Positions 7,251-15,754 of a stretch of DNA of 64,000 nt are shown one piece after another. Below the pieces are notes generated by a model that had not been told where the DNA came from, ran no database searches, and saw only the letters and a list, made by a program, of their open reading frames with translations. Numbering within the stretch: the first letter of the stretch is position 1; every line of letters begins with the position of its first letter. The stretch spans positions 3,100,001 to 3,164,000 of the forward strand of contig CBDFJV010000007.1 in the NCBI GenBank assembly GCA_965248605.1, written 5' to 3'. The position numbers and the translations under genes were made by a program. The stretch is from CAUZJF01 sp965248605 (lineage in GTDB: Bacteria > Chloroflexota > Dehalococcoidia > Lucifugimonadales > CAUZJF01).

Positions 7251-9533
7251 CTAAGCCGCCTTGCGGTGGAACAGGTTGAGGGCGGATCCCGCCTTGAACC
7301 ACTCTATCTGGGAGGCCCCGAAGGAGTGGTTCAGTGACAGCGTCTCGGTGGCGCCGTCGGTGTGGTGGACCGTGCACATGACAGGCTTGCCCGGCGCGAG
7401 CGACGACAAGCCAGTCAGGCTGATGCGGTCGTCTTCGCGGATACGGTCGTAGTCGGTCGAGTTGTCGAAGGTCAGCGGCAGCAGGCCCTGCTTCTTCAGG
7501 TTCGACTCGTGGATGCGGGCGAAGCTCCGGACGATGACCGCGGCTCCTCCGAGCAACCTCGGCGACAACGCGGCGTGCTCCCGGCTGCTGCCCTCACCGT
7601 AGTTCTCGTCCCCTACGACAACCCATCGGACGCCCTTGTCCTTATAGTGTCCTGCGATCCTCGATATCGTCTGGCCGGCCTCCCCAGTCAGCACGTTGCG
7701 CCCCTTGCCCGTCTCTCCGGTGAAGGCGTTGATCGCGCCCATGAACATGTTCTCGCTGAACTTGCTCAGGTGCCCCCGGTACCGAAGCCACGGTCCGGCG
7801 GGTGAGATATGGTCGGTCGTGCACTTCCCCTCGGCTTTGATCAGGACAGGCATATCGAGGAAGTCGTTGCCGTCCCATTCCGGCCACGGTTCGAGCTTCT
7901 CGAGACGGTCGCTGCCGGGATCGATGACGATCTCGATAGCGCTGCCGTCGTGGGGAGGCGCCACGTAGGACGACTCGCCAGGGTCGAATCCCTTCGGGGG
8001 CACTTCCGGAGCCTTGGCCGGGGGGTCTAGCCTGAACTGCTTTCCGCCTGCACCGTCCAGGGTGTCCTTCAATGGGTTGAACGAGAGCCTGCCCGCCAAA
8101 GCAAGGGCAACCACGACCTCCGGGCTGGCGATGAAGTTCATCGTCTCGGACCGGCCGTCGTTCCGTCTTGGGAAGTTGCGGTTGTAGGACGTGACGATTG
8201 TGTTGGGAACGCCTTCGAGGAGCTTCTCCCGCTTCCACTGTCCTATGCAGGGGCCGCAGGCGTTGGCGAGCACCGTCGCATCGATGGCTTCGAGGGAGTC
8301 AAGCTGGCCGTCGCGGCTGATCGTGGCGCGGACCTGCTCGGACCCGGGCGTTACCATCAGCGGCGTGGCCGCCTTGATGCCATGGGCGCTCGCTTGCTCC
8401 GCCACGTCGGCGGCGCGGCTCATGTCCTCGTACGAGGAGTTCGTGCAGCTTCCGATGAGCGACGTGTCGATCTCGTCGACGAATTCGTTGGTTGTGTCTC
8501 GTACTTCTTGCGCTAGCGCCGATATTGGCCGCGCCCTGTCAGGAGAGTGCGGACCGACAACGTGGGGCTCCAGTGTGCCTAGGTCGATCTCAACGACTCT
8601 GTCGAAGTGGCTTGCTGGGTCGGCTTCGACCTCTGCGTCGGGTCCAAGGAGGTTTTTGTGCTCGTTGGCCAGGTCTGCCAGCTCACCGCGGTCCGTGGCC
8701 CTGAGGTACCTCGCCATACACTCATCGTAGGCAAAGATCGAGGTTGTCGCCCCTAGCTCGGCGCCCATGTTCGTGATGGTCGCTTTGCCTGTGCAGCTTA
8801 TCGACTCGGCGCCGGGACCGAAGTACTCGATGATCGCGTTGGTGCCGCCGGCCACTGTGAGCTCTCCCGCGAGGTAGAGGATGACGTCTTTGGGGGCCGT
8901 CCAGCCGCTCAGCTTTCCCGTCAGGTGCACGCCGATGTGCTTTGGGTACAGCACTTCCCATGGGAGGCCGGCCATCACCTCAACCGCGTCCGCGCCACCG
9001 ACCCCGACCGCGCAGGCCCCGAGTCCTCCAGCATTCGGCGTATGCGAGTCGGTGCCGACAATCAGGGCGCCGGGATAAGCGTAGTTTTCCAGGACCACCT
9101 GATGGATGATCCCCGCGCCGGGACCCCAGAAGCCTGCGCCGAACTTCGCGGCCGCCGACTGAAGGAAGCCGTACACCTCTTCGTTCTCTTCGAGCGATTG
9201 CACCAGATCGATGCCGCCTTCCACCCTTGCCTGGACCAAGTGGTCGCAGTGGACTGTCGTTGGGACCGCTGTTCTTGTGCGCAAGGTCTGCATGAAGTTG
9301 AGCATTACCGTCTGCCCTAAGACGTCCTGGAGCGCGACGCGGTCCGGGTGGAGCATCAGAAGGCTCTGGCCCGGGACCATCTCTTGTTCCGCCGGGTCGT
9401 CTAGATGTCCCAGCAGCACCTTGTCGGCCAGAGTAAGAGGTCGAGCAAGCCTTTCGCGGACGACCTGGATGTTCCTCCGCATGGTAGCGTAGGTCTTCGC
9501 GACCATCTCCGGCGTGGATTCCACGGCTGGCAT
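7251..9533 (-). CDS. acn: Aconitate hydratase (mitochondrial-type aconitase)
   Basis: This 760-residue protein interconverts citrate and isocitrate in the TCA cycle using a [4Fe-4S] cluster. Cluster ligands are visible as SCTNSS and ACGPCIGQ. Substrate and fold motifs VGTDSHTPNAGG, YNRNFPRRNDG and GEGSSREHAA follow the expected order, and the swivel domain lies at the C-terminus. The sequence resembles the shorter mitochondrial ACO2 branch rather than the roughly 890-residue AcnA. I chose ATG 9533 because GGAGGA at 9546-9541 precedes it by 7 bases; the frame could extend to a TTG at 9548 that overlaps this site. A long hairpin lies upstream at 9570-9603, between this gene and the ferredoxin gene. 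Confidence 0.95.
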   Translation of the reverse strand: MPAVESTPEMVAKTYATMRRNIQVVRERLARPLTLADKVLLGHLDDPAEQEMVPGQSLLMLHPDRVALQDVLGQTVMLNFMQTLRTRTAVPTTVHCDHLVQARVEGGIDLVQSLEENEEVYGFLQSAAAKFGAGFWGPGAGIIHQVVLENYAYPGALIVGTDSHTPNAGGLGACAVGVGGADAVEVMAGLPWEVLYPKHIGVHLTGKLSGWTAPKDVILYLAGELTVAGGTNAIIEYFGPGAESISCTGKATITNMGAELGATTSIFAYDECMARYLRATDRGELADLANEHKNLLGPDAEVEADPASHFDRVVEIDLGTLEPHVVGPHSPDRARPISALAQEVRDTTNEFVDEIDTSLIGSCTNSSYEDMSRAADVAEQASAHGIKAATPLMVTPGSEQVRATISRDGQLDSLEAIDATVLANACGPCIGQWKREKLLEGVPNTIVTSYNRNFPRRNDGRSETMNFIASPEVVVALALAGRLSFNPLKDTLDGAGGKQFRLDPPAKAPEVPPKGFDPGESSYVAPPHDGSAIEIVIDPGSDRLEKLEPWPEWDGNDFLDMPVLIKAEGKCTTDHISPAGPWLRYRGHLSKFSENMFMGAINAFTGETGKGRNVLTGEAGQTISRIAGHYKDKGVRWVVVGDENYGEGSSREHAALSPRLLGGAAVIVRSFARIHESNLKKQGLLPLTFDNSTDYDRIREDDRISLTGLSSLAPGKPVMCTVHHTDGATETLSLNHSFGASQIEWFKAGSALNLFHRKAA

Positions 9534-9569
9534 CACGTCGTCCTCCAAACATGCGCTGCGTAAACGTCA

Positions 9570-9603
9570 GCGGCCTGGGGAATGTAAGAAAGCCCCAGGC
9601 CGC
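9570..9603. promoter_or_regulatory. 11-bp perfect hairpin between ferredoxin and aconitase genes
   Basis: GCGGCCTGGGG (9570-9580) pairs exactly with CCCCAGGCCGC (9593-9603) across a 12-base loop. On the minus strand it lies about 60 bases after the ferredoxin stop and about 35 bases before the aconitase ATG. No T-tract follows on that strand, so it could be a processing or attenuation structure rather than a simple terminator. A T5 run lies at 9613-9617 on the plus strand. Confidence 0.5.
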
Positions 9604-9665
9604 CTATTCCACTCTTTTTGCGATGCTGCGTTACCTCGCGGTTTGCCGATCTGGTCGACGGCTCG

Positions 9666-9914
9666 CTAGCGCGACTGTCCAAAATACTCGTAGTTAATGT
9701 CTATGTAGCTCTCCCATTGCTCGGGAGTATCCTCCTCGGCGAATATGGCGACTACCGGGCACACCGGCTCGCATGCCGCACAATCGATGCACTCCTCGGG
9801 GTTGATGTAGTACATGTTGTCTTCGTCCTTCGTGTAGATGCAGTCGACTGGACACACGTCTACGCAGGCTGCGTCTTTAACGTCGATGCATGGTTCGGCG
9901 ATGATGTACGTCAT
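9666..9914 (-). CDS. Ferredoxin with two Fe-S cluster motifs
   Basis: An 82-residue bacterial-type ferredoxin. The first motif region reads PCIDVKDAACVDVCPVDC and the second CIDCAACEPVCPV. The spacing in the first half fits a seven-iron ferredoxin (one 3Fe-4S, one 4Fe-4S) like those of actinobacteria and Chloroflexi, with a short acidic tail after the second motif. It carries electrons in the cytoplasm; the partner is unknown. The ATG at 9914 has AGGAGGG about 10 bases upstream, and the in-frame extension to 9989 would run through the promoter candidate. It is transcribed toward aconitase and could be cotranscribed with it. Confidence 0.9.
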   Translation of the reverse strand: MTYIIAEPCIDVKDAACVDVCPVDCIYTKDEDNMYYINPEECIDCAACEPVCPVVAIFAEEDTPEQWESYIDINYEYFGQSR

Positions 9915-9959
9915 TTCGGTGGGACCCTCCTGGGGCGCGACAATCTGAGGTCGCACCAG

Positions 9960-9989
9960 ATTATAAGGTGGGCGGCGTTCGCGATTCAA
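9960..9989 (-). promoter_or_regulatory. Candidate promoter of the ferredoxin gene
   Basis: Reading the minus strand, TTGAAT (9989-9984) and TATAAT (9965-9960) are separated by 18 bases. Transcription would begin near 9953, about 40 bases before the ferredoxin ATG. The perfect -10 box makes this one of the best promoter candidates in the window. Confidence 0.55.
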
Positions 9990-10048
9990 GCATTTCGGGC
10001 TTAGTTGCTCTCGCCAACGATACTATGCCACCTCGCTAGACTGCATGC

Positions 10049-10077
10049 TTGACATCGTAACAGCGCCGCGCTAACTT
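10049..10077 (+). promoter_or_regulatory. Candidate promoter of the class A serine hydrolase gene
   Basis: TTGACA (10049-10054), a 17-base spacer and TAACTT (10072-10077) make a good sigma-70-like signal. The start of transcription would be near 10084, giving a short leader before the GTG at 10096. Confidence 0.5.
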
Positions 10078-10095
10078 GCGCTGGCGAGGTGATAC

Positions 10096-11010
10096 GTGGG
10101 AACGCCGCCGACATTTCCAGCCTCCGAAATGGACCAGATCGACGCCAGCTTTGGCGGCGACGTAGGCTTCTACGTCGAGGACCTAACCACCAGCGCGTCT
10201 CACGAACACAGGGCAGATGAGCGGTTCCCTACGGCCAGCGAGTGCAAGATCACCGTGATGGTCGAGCTCTTCAAGCAGGCTCACGAAGGTAAGCTTGCCC
10301 TGAGCGATAGACGACACCTCGACGACAATATCTCGACCCACGGCTCCGGCGCGCTGAGCATGCTGGAAGACTCGCCTGAGCTGACGCTGCTCGACTACTG
10401 CCGGCTAATGATCACCGTCAGCGACAACATCGCCACCGACCAGCTTATGGGTGTGGTCGGAAACGCCAACATAAACGCGACCCTAGACGCCCTCGGCTAC
10501 CCCAACACCCGGACGCCGGTCACCATGGGGCGCTACCACTACAGGATGGTTGGACTCGACGACGTCGAGACCAGTCCCGCCAACGATCGGCTGTACACCG
10601 AGCGGGCTAAGAACCCCGGTATCGACTACGGCGCGGTTTCTTTCACCGGCTCGTTGGACAACAACGTCGCGACGCCCCGCGAAATGGCTTCTCTCCTGAA
10701 GCGCATTCACGCCGGAGAGGTCGTCAGCAGAGACGCGTCCGAGCAGATGATCGAGATTCTGAAGGTGGCGCGCGAACTGCGCATGATCAGGAAGTACCTG
10801 TCGCCAAACATCGAAGTCGCGCAGAAGAGTGGGTCTAGCGGCCGTATCAAGGCGAACGTCGGCATCGTGTACCTGCCCACCGGGCCGTTGGTCATATCGG
10901 CTTTCGCGCTGGCGACTGACAACGAGGAGAACGGCGCGGAGGCGATCGCACAAGTAGCGAAGCTGGCCGTCGGGGCTGTCTCGCCCGATAGCATCGCTGA
11001 GCCGGAGTGA
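10096..11010 (+). CDS. Class A beta-lactamase-fold serine hydrolase
   Basis: A 304-residue serine hydrolase with the class A beta-lactamase motifs in order: S48-E-C-K51 (SxxK), a mid-chain SDN (TVSDNIATDQ) and a late KSG (VAQKSGSSG). The Omega-loop glutamate region is not clear. No signal peptide is visible at the N-terminus, so it is probably cytoplasmic, unlike resistance enzymes. Such relatives often hydrolyse amides or esters other than penicillins. GTG 10096 follows GAGGTGATAC. Downstream are an M55 D-aminopeptidase and further hydrolases on the same strand, suggesting peptide or lactam scavenging (inference). Confidence 0.8.
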   Translation: MGTPPTFPASEMDQIDASFGGDVGFYVEDLTTSASHEHRADERFPTASECKITVMVELFKQAHEGKLALSDRRHLDDNISTHGSGALSMLEDSPELTLLDYCRLMITVSDNIATDQLMGVVGNANINATLDALGYPNTRTPVTMGRYHYRMVGLDDVETSPANDRLYTERAKNPGIDYGAVSFTGSLDNNVATPREMASLLKRIHAGEVVSRDASEQMIEILKVARELRMIRKYLSPNIEVAQKSGSSGRIKANVGIVYLPTGPLVISAFALATDNEENGAEAIAQVAKLAVGAVSPDSIAEPE

Positions 11011-11065
11011 TGCGCCACGGAGAGCGCGGAGTCCGCAGAGACTCCAGATTGGTCAAGAGTACAGC

Positions 11066-11911
11066 ATGAAAGTCTACATACTCACTGATAGCGAAGGTCA
11101 GGCGTGCGTCACCCGGGAGAAAGACCCTGACACGGTGTATGGCCCGTGGCAGGGCGAGTACATCCGGAAGCGCGCGACCGAGGAGACGTCGGCCGCCGTA
11201 GAGGCGGCGCGTGAAGCCGGGGCCACAGAGATCCTCGTGCAGGACGGTGGGTTCATTCGAGGCGTCTCGCCGGGTGGCCTTGTGTTGCACTACGACGACC
11301 TGCCGCGAGGTATCCGCATAGCCCTGGGCGGCGTGCCGATATGGCGGGTCGTCGACTCGACCTTCGATGCGGCCATCCTGCTTGGGCACCATGCCATGGC
11401 CGGAGTCGAGGACGCTGTGATGGCGCACACGTTCAGCTCGGCCGAGATCGAGAACATGTGGCTCAATGGGAGCCGAATCGGCGAGATTGCCGTCGAAGCG
11501 CTGCAGCTTGGAGTGTCGGGGGTGCCGGTGGTGATGGTATCCGCGGACGAGGCCGGCTGTCGCGAGGCCCAGGAGTGGCTCGGCGATGTTGAAATCGCGC
11601 CTACCAAGGTCGGGCTGGGTACCCACCAAGCCGTCTCCCTCCACCCCAAAGACGCCGACGACCTGATAGGCGAGAAGACGAAGGCGGCGCTGGGACGCAT
11701 TGGCGATTTCACGCCGTTCACGATGGACCCTCCCTTCGAGCTGCGAACCGACTGTTTCACCCAGGAGCAGGCCGAAAGGCGCGCGAACATCAAGGGAGGG
11801 GAGTTCGTCAGTCCCCGTAGCGTGGTCATTCGAACGGAGACACCCATCGATTTTACGGGCCAGATGACGGCCGCCGCGAAATGGAGCACGCTCGGCGCGC
11901 CCAGCACCTGA
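11066..11911 (+). CDS. M55 family D-aminopeptidase-like metallopeptidase
   Basis: This 281-residue protein starts MKVYILTDSEGQA, where the D-x-E motif supplies zinc ligands of the M55 (DppA) family. Histidines follow in LLGHHAMAG and VMAHTFSS. DppA-type enzymes release D-amino acids from peptides and form ring-like decamers. Length matches the family (about 270). The gene lies 55 bases after the class A serine hydrolase, and a glycosidase-like gene follows. The grouping would suit recycling of peptidoglycan fragments, but that role is inferred from context only. Confidence 0.87.
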   Translation: MKVYILTDSEGQACVTREKDPDTVYGPWQGEYIRKRATEETSAAVEAAREAGATEILVQDGGFIRGVSPGGLVLHYDDLPRGIRIALGGVPIWRVVDSTFDAAILLGHHAMAGVEDAVMAHTFSSAEIENMWLNGSRIGEIAVEALQLGVSGVPVVMVSADEAGCREAQEWLGDVEIAPTKVGLGTHQAVSLHPKDADDLIGEKTKAALGRIGDFTPFTMDPPFELRTDCFTQEQAERRANIKGGEFVSPRSVVIRTETPIDFTGQMTAAAKWSTLGAPST

Positions 11912-11931
11912 AGCCGTATGCCGAGCCCGTA

Positions 11932-11952
11932 GGGGCAGGTCTCAAACCTGTC
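11932..11952. repeat. Dispersed GGGCAGGTCT palindrome
   Basis: An imperfect inverted repeat (GGGCAGGTCT, C, AAACCTGTC) lies 20 bases after the M55 gene. It is a member of the family at 2421-2441, 7215-7235 and 57283-57303. It may act as a terminator for the serine hydrolase-M55 pair. Confidence 0.45.
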
Positions 11953-12048
11953 TTCATTTGTCCGACAGTCGAAAACCCCACTGAGCGCCAATAATCAAAC
12001 CTAGGTTTCTGCCGGTGCAGCACGAGCCAGACACGATAGGAGACCGGG

Positions 12049-13641
12049 ATGCCAGACGGTAATCGTCAGCCGCCGCGCGACTATGGGATCATCTACAACT
12101 GGGACGGCGCGCCTCTCCACTATTCCGAGTTCCCGCAGTCCCAGGAGCAGTTCCTCGAGAAAGTCTACGCACCAATAAAGGATACCCAGGTCGGAGCTCA
12201 CTTCTGGTCCGTCGGCGGACACGAGACAGAATGGCCTACTGAGAGCCTGGAATACACGGGCGATTCGGTCGGAAGAGTGTACGACTCGGTGCTGGCCGTC
12301 CGACACGACGAAGGCGTCCGCGCCATGTTCGAACGGGGCGAGAACCCTTATCAGGCTATGGTCGAGCGCGGACACGAGCTGGGCGTCGACGTCTACTGCT
12401 CCGTTCGGATGAACGACAACCACTTCTACGGCATCTTGCCCCGGGACATGGCCAAGACCGTGCGGCACGGCCTCACTCAGATCCGCAAGGACCACCCTGA
12501 ATGGTGCCTCCAGCCGGAAGATGTTCCCGAGCAACGTGGTATCGGCTCCTGGAACATGGCGTTCCCGGAGGTGAGGGAGCACCGCCTCCAATACGTCGCC
12601 GAAGCATGCCGGCAGGCCGATTGGGACGGCGTCGAGATCGACTGGCAACGACATCCCTTCCATCTTCCGGAGCACGACGGATACCGGCTTCGGTACACGT
12701 TGACCGACCTGCAACGAGCTATCCGCGAGATGATGGACCGTATCGCGGACGAGCGGGGCAAGCCCTTCTATCTGGCCGTGCGGGTGGCGGCGACCCTGGA
12801 GTCGTGTCGCCGTATCGGCTACGACCTCGAGACCTGGGCCCGGGACGGGCTTTGCGACATCGTCATAGCCGCGGGCGGATCGGGCACTGACCCCGATACT
12901 GAGGTGGAAGCATTGAGGGAGCTCCTCGACGGCACCGGCATCAAGCTATACGCCGGCTACGACACCGACGGCAGGCAAGATGCCAAGCGCCTGGTGCCTT
13001 ACCGGACCTGGCAGCACGCCTGGCTCCGGGCAACGGCGGCCGGGCACTGGGACCGGGGCGTCGACGGAGTCTACGCGTTCAACTGGCACGCCGACTCGCA
13101 GACACGACGCGACCTACTGACGACCATAGGCTCGCGCGAGACCTTGAACGGCAAAGACAAGATATACGCTGCCATCCACAGGGGGCCATCTGCGGGCGGG
13201 GACGCGGCCGCGGGCAGCGGTCTGAACGATCGCATCTATGGGGAGACGGCCGTCGTTCTCTATCGTACGCTCACGGGAGATGGGCCTCTCTTCCACGTGT
13301 CCGTTCACGACGACGTTGTGTCGGAATCGAGCGCGGGTCGGCTCGTTGGCACCGAGCTTCAGGTCGAGATCGAGCATTTCGCGCCCGGCGACCGAGTCGC
13401 GGTGACCTTGGATGGCAACGAGTTGGGCGGTCCGGCTATCCGCAACGTGGCAGCAGAGGCCCCGAACGTTCCCGAGGACGTGGCGGAGAATAGCTGGCTC
13501 GTATGGTCCCTGTCTCCGGAGCAGGCCGCCCGGGGGCGCCACAAGGTGAAGGTTTTGCTGTTCGAGCGCGACGCCCGGATCAGGTCCGAGCTCGTGGTCG
13601 CACATGTCGAGATTCATGTCAGATACAAGGGAACGGAGTAA
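12049..13641 (+). CDS. TIM-barrel glycoside-hydrolase-like protein
   Basis: A 530-residue protein without a signal peptide. The first 380 residues look like a TIM barrel of the family-10-like glycosyl hydrolase group: GVDVYCSVRMNDNHF on one strand, DGVEIDWQRHPFHL with a D-x-E-x-D pattern typical of catalytic strands, then AVRVAATLESCRR, AAGGSGTDPDTE and GVYAFNWHAD. The final 150 residues resemble an all-beta accessory domain. No specific family is certain. It is oriented with the hydrolases on either side and starts about 140 bases after the M55 gene. The natural substrate may be a glycan or glycopeptide; this is inference. Confidence 0.6.
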   Translation: MPDGNRQPPRDYGIIYNWDGAPLHYSEFPQSQEQFLEKVYAPIKDTQVGAHFWSVGGHETEWPTESLEYTGDSVGRVYDSVLAVRHDEGVRAMFERGENPYQAMVERGHELGVDVYCSVRMNDNHFYGILPRDMAKTVRHGLTQIRKDHPEWCLQPEDVPEQRGIGSWNMAFPEVREHRLQYVAEACRQADWDGVEIDWQRHPFHLPEHDGYRLRYTLTDLQRAIREMMDRIADERGKPFYLAVRVAATLESCRRIGYDLETWARDGLCDIVIAAGGSGTDPDTEVEALRELLDGTGIKLYAGYDTDGRQDAKRLVPYRTWQHAWLRATAAGHWDRGVDGVYAFNWHADSQTRRDLLTTIGSRETLNGKDKIYAAIHRGPSAGGDAAAGSGLNDRIYGETAVVLYRTLTGDGPLFHVSVHDDVVSESSAGRLVGTELQVEIEHFAPGDRVAVTLDGNELGGPAIRNVAAEAPNVPEDVAENSWLVWSLSPEQAARGRHKVKVLLFERDARIRSELVVAHVEIHVRYKGTE

Positions 13642-13643
13642 AA

Positions 13644-13695
13644 CGTGAAACGTAAAAGCGCATTTGAATTTACGTTTTACGCCTTACGTTTCACG
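13644..13695. repeat. Nested inverted repeat CGTGAAACGTAA / TTACGTTTCACG
   Basis: A 12-bp arm (13644-13655) pairs perfectly with 13684-13695, and an inner CGTAAAA/TTTTACG pairing extends the structure. It fills the 65-base gap between the glycosidase-like and M19-like genes. It overlaps no gene and could form a long hairpin in the transcript. Confidence 0.6.
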
Positions 13696-13706
13696 GGAAT
13701 AGCCCA

Positions 13707-14897
13707 ATGACCCACCGACCCGAACTGGCCAGGAATCACGTTAGCAGCCGCGAGACCGAGCGCCTGGGGCTCGGCTTGGGGAGGAAGATCGGCCTTCTCG
13801 ATCCGACCACCAAGCCCGCGACAGACGATAGGTACGCCACGGGCGAGTGGGACGAGCTGCACGCGCAGATGACGGTGGTCGACGCCTATTCCGCCGCGGT
13901 GGACCTCGAGCAACTGCTCCAGGGCGGAATCGACGTCGTAATCCAGGCGCTAGGGGCCGAGGAGCTGTTTGTCCGAATACCGACTCACGCCTCGTCTGGC
14001 CCTCCGCCAACGGGAGTGCGGACGTGGAAGCATGTGTTCGAGGGGCCGGACCTGGTGGAGCGTATCCGGATAAACATCGAAGAGCACCTGGCATTCGTCA
14101 AAGCATACGAGGACCATATTGGACTGGCCCGGAGTGAGCAGGACGTAAGGGATATCGTGAAGAGCGGTAGGATCGCCATGGTCCTGATGCTCGTTTCCGG
14201 CGTGATCGCCGGCGACCTGAGGATCTTGCGCCAATACCGGGACTGGGGTGTAACGGTCATGGCCCTGTGCCATCTGGGTGCGATGGACTGGTCCGACTCG
14301 ACAGCGGAGCTGAACGACCCGCCTGGGTTGACCAAGTTCGGCCGCGAAGTCGTCGCCGAGTGCAACTCGATTGGTGTCCTGGTTGACCTGGCACACGCTT
14401 CGGACGAGACCTGCCGCGAAGCTCTTGAGGTGGCGACGCGACCGGTGATCGCCACCCACACCAAGTGCCGTGCAATCTCGAACGCCATGCGCGACATGAG
14501 CGACGATGTAATACGGGCGGTCGCGGACGAGGGCGGTGTCGTAGGCATTCTGGCGCCCGCTCCGCGGACCTCACAGGAGTCTCAGGAGGCGAGGCTAAGG
14601 CGGGACGCTCGGCTGGCCGAGACTTACCCAGACCCCTTCGAGCTGGCGGCCGCCAAGCTCGCCGACGCCTACTCGTGGGGCACCAAGCTAGACCTTGAGA
14701 GCATCGACCACGCCGTCAACATCGCGGGAATCGACCACGTGGGTATCTCGTCACACTTCCAGAACGTACCCCAATGGCGCGAGTTCACAGGCGCGTTGAT
14801 CGAGCACGGGTACAGCGAAGAAGACGCCGCCAAGATCCTGGGCGAGAATGTGTTGCGAGTGGTTCGTGAGGGGATCGGGCTGACGACTACGACGTGA
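13707..14897 (+). CDS. M19 membrane-dipeptidase-like protein lacking several metal ligands
   Basis: A 396-residue protein of the M19 (renal dipeptidase) fold. The later zinc histidines are visible in DLAHAS and ATHTKCRA. However, the usual N-terminal HxD pair is replaced (VVDAYSAA where VDGHND is expected), and the bridging Glu region (GVEGGH in active enzymes) reads LVSGVIAG. At least three of the usual metal ligands therefore seem absent. It may be an inactive binder or a divergent hydrolase. The ATG start lies 12 bases after a hairpin repeat. It completes the run of hydrolase genes from 10 kb and is cytoplasmic by lack of signal sequence. Confidence 0.7.
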   Translation: MTHRPELARNHVSSRETERLGLGLGRKIGLLDPTTKPATDDRYATGEWDELHAQMTVVDAYSAAVDLEQLLQGGIDVVIQALGAEELFVRIPTHASSGPPPTGVRTWKHVFEGPDLVERIRINIEEHLAFVKAYEDHIGLARSEQDVRDIVKSGRIAMVLMLVSGVIAGDLRILRQYRDWGVTVMALCHLGAMDWSDSTAELNDPPGLTKFGREVVAECNSIGVLVDLAHASDETCREALEVATRPVIATHTKCRAISNAMRDMSDDVIRAVADEGGVVGILAPAPRTSQESQEARLRRDARLAETYPDPFELAAAKLADAYSWGTKLDLESIDHAVNIAGIDHVGISSHFQNVPQWREFTGALIEHGYSEEDAAKILGENVLRVVREGIGLTTTT

Positions 14898-14915
14898 GCC
14901 GTGTGGAAGGGACCC

Positions 14916-15710
14916 CTACTTGAAGGCTTCCTCGAGGAGGGTCATGTGCTCTTCCGAAAGCCGCCAGTCTGAAGCGGCGCAGTTCTCTTCCGTACGCTGG
15001 ACCGAGTTCGACTTGGGTATGGCGATCACGCCTTCCTTCGAGGTGCACCAGTTGAGGGCGACCTGCGCTGGCGTCTTGCCGGTGGCCCTCGATACCGCCT
15101 CCAGCACTTCGTGGCGTTTCCGGCCGATCAGGTAGTCCAGGCCGCCTCGGGCTGCCAGAGGGCTGTAGGCGATTATCGTGACGGCGGTCTGCTGGCAGTA
15201 TGGCAAAAGCTCTTCCTCGATGCTCCTGGCGAACAGGCTGTACTGCACCTGGTTGGCGACGATCTTGTGCCTAGACGCGGCCTGCGCCTCGTTGAGCTGC
15301 TCTACCGAGAAGTTGCTGACTCCTATGAACCTGACCTTGCCGGCATCGACGAGGCGGTCCATTGCCGCCATCGTCTCCTCAATGGGGACATCGACGCCGG
15401 GTTGATGTAGCTGGTAGAGGTCGATGTGGTCTGTGCCCAGGAGGCCGAGACTCCGGTCGGCGGCCGCGATAACGTCGTCGAGCCTGAAGTGCGACCGAGA
15501 TACTTTCGTTGCGATGAAGACTTGGTCCCGAATGCCAGCGATGGCTTCGCCGACCCGTTCCTCCGTTCGGTACGACTCGGCGGTATCGAGCAAGGTCGCG
15601 CCGAGCGCGATGCCCCTTCGAAGAGCTTCGGGGCCTACTGTGTAGCCCGCAGTGCCAAGCCCGATCTCAGGGATCTCGGTAGTCGTGTCGCCGAGCTGTA
15701 TAACGCGCAT
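14916..15710 (-). CDS. Aldo/keto reductase
   Basis: A 264-residue NADPH-dependent aldo/keto reductase. The tetrad is readable: the Asp in LLDTAESY with its Tyr, the Lys in FIATKVS, and the His in LYQLHQPG. The C-terminal nucleotide-binding segment contains AIPKSNSVQR. ATG 15710 is chosen because GGAGGCGTCA directly precedes it; a longer frame to 15803 has no ribosome site and reads into low-complexity residues. It converges with the M19-like gene 18 bases away. The substrate is unknown, probably a small aldehyde or sugar. Confidence 0.9.
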   Translation of the reverse strand: MRVIQLGDTTTEIPEIGLGTAGYTVGPEALRRGIALGATLLDTAESYRTEERVGEAIAGIRDQVFIATKVSRSHFRLDDVIAAADRSLGLLGTDHIDLYQLHQPGVDVPIEETMAAMDRLVDAGKVRFIGVSNFSVEQLNEAQAASRHKIVANQVQYSLFARSIEEELLPYCQQTAVTIIAYSPLAARGGLDYLIGRKRHEVLEAVSRATGKTPAQVALNWCTSKEGVIAIPKSNSVQRTEENCAASDWRLSEEHMTLLEEAFK

Positions 15711-15754
15711 TGACGCCTCCTGCGAAGTTGCTAGCCAGCTGGCCCGTCGAAGCC

